From assembly GCA_003695835.1 (NCBI GenBank), contig RFHN01000075.1, positions 1-5,844 on the forward strand: a stretch of DNA of 5,844 bases, written 5' to 3'. Both the position numbers and the translations under genes were made by a program. This document shows positions 5,710 through 5,844 of the stretch, in pieces (position 1 is the stretch's first letter; each line of letters begins with the position of its first letter). The notes below the pieces were generated by a model, which was not told where the DNA came from, did no database searches, and saw nothing but the letters and a program-made list of their open reading frames with translations. This DNA is from Armatimonadota bacterium. GTDB lineage: Bacteria; Armatimonadota; Fimbriimonadia; Fimbriimonadales; ATM1.

Positions 5710-5844
5710 ATGGGTGAGCGACTGTGGGCCCCGTGGCGACTCGAGTACATCAAGAAGGCGCGGAAGGGCCAGGGAGAGTGCATCTTCGTCGAACTCCCGA
5801 AACAGGACGATGACCGCAAGAACCTGATCCTCTTCCGCGGTAAG
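5710..5844 (+). CDS. HIT-family protein (Ap4A hydrolase/phosphorylase-like), N-terminal part
   Basis: Start of a histidine-triad family protein, whose members hydrolyse or transfer nucleoside phosphates (diadenosine polyphosphates, AMP-lysine and similar). Only 45 codons fall in the window, so the histidine triad itself is not visible. The call rests on the N-terminal signature of this subgroup: RLWAPWRLEYIK (4-15), then GECIFVELPKQDDDRKNLIL (22-41), matching the usual LWAPWR...CIFCE...DDRENLIL pattern. The second cysteine of the usual CIFC zinc-binding motif is Val here (C24-I-F-V27), so the N-terminal metal site is probably lost. The ATG at 5710 is the natural start; an apparent -10 box 7 nt upstream points to leaderless expression. 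It is divergent from the M42 peptidase gene across a 70-bp gap. Confidence 0.85.
   Translation, partial: MGERLWAPWRLEYIKKARKGQGECIFVELPKQDDDRKNLILFRGK

Overview
The window comes from a GC-rich bacterium with compact gene order. Seven genes run leftward on the minus strand, and one gene at the right edge runs rightward. The proteins (YceI, M42 peptidase, Crp/Fnr regulator, HIT protein, phosphopentomutase) are typical of free-living bacteria. Their divergent sequences and the apparently leaderless start signals would fit a deep-branching phylum such as Armatimonadota, but that is a low-confidence impression. No rRNA, tRNA, CRISPR array, insertion sequence or long repeat was seen.

Layout from right to left, in the direction of minus-strand transcription. 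A 70-bp divergent promoter region (5640-5709) separates the start of a HIT-family nucleotide hydrolase/transferase (plus strand, cut by the window end) from an M42-family metallo-aminopeptidase. Next come a Crp/Fnr-family regulator, a secreted YceI-family protein, a small two-helix membrane protein of unknown function, and phosphopentomutase (deoB). Last is a toxin-antitoxin pair, darT-darG. darT encodes a DNA ADP-ribosyltransferase toxin. darG, cut by the left window edge, encodes its macrodomain antitoxin. The darT stop and darG start overlap as ATGA, which indicates translational coupling.

How the parts may work together. The peptidase and regulator genes lie 29 nt apart and are probably one transcript. 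A 104-bp gap carrying a 16-bp palindrome and a small hairpin follows, then yceI. yceI, the membrane-protein gene and deoB follow closely, with a 14-bp-stem hairpin between yceI and the membrane-protein gene. darTG starts 50 nt after deoB, with another hairpin in the gap. That hairpin contains the only Shine-Dalgarno-like sequence near darT. DarTG is a known anti-phage toxin-antitoxin system in which DarT modifies DNA bases and DarG both reverses the mark and binds the toxin. No wholly new system is evident. The points most worth a second look are the darT leader hairpin, the palindrome beside the Crp/Fnr gene, the paired leaderless-type promoters and the undescribed membrane protein next to YceI.
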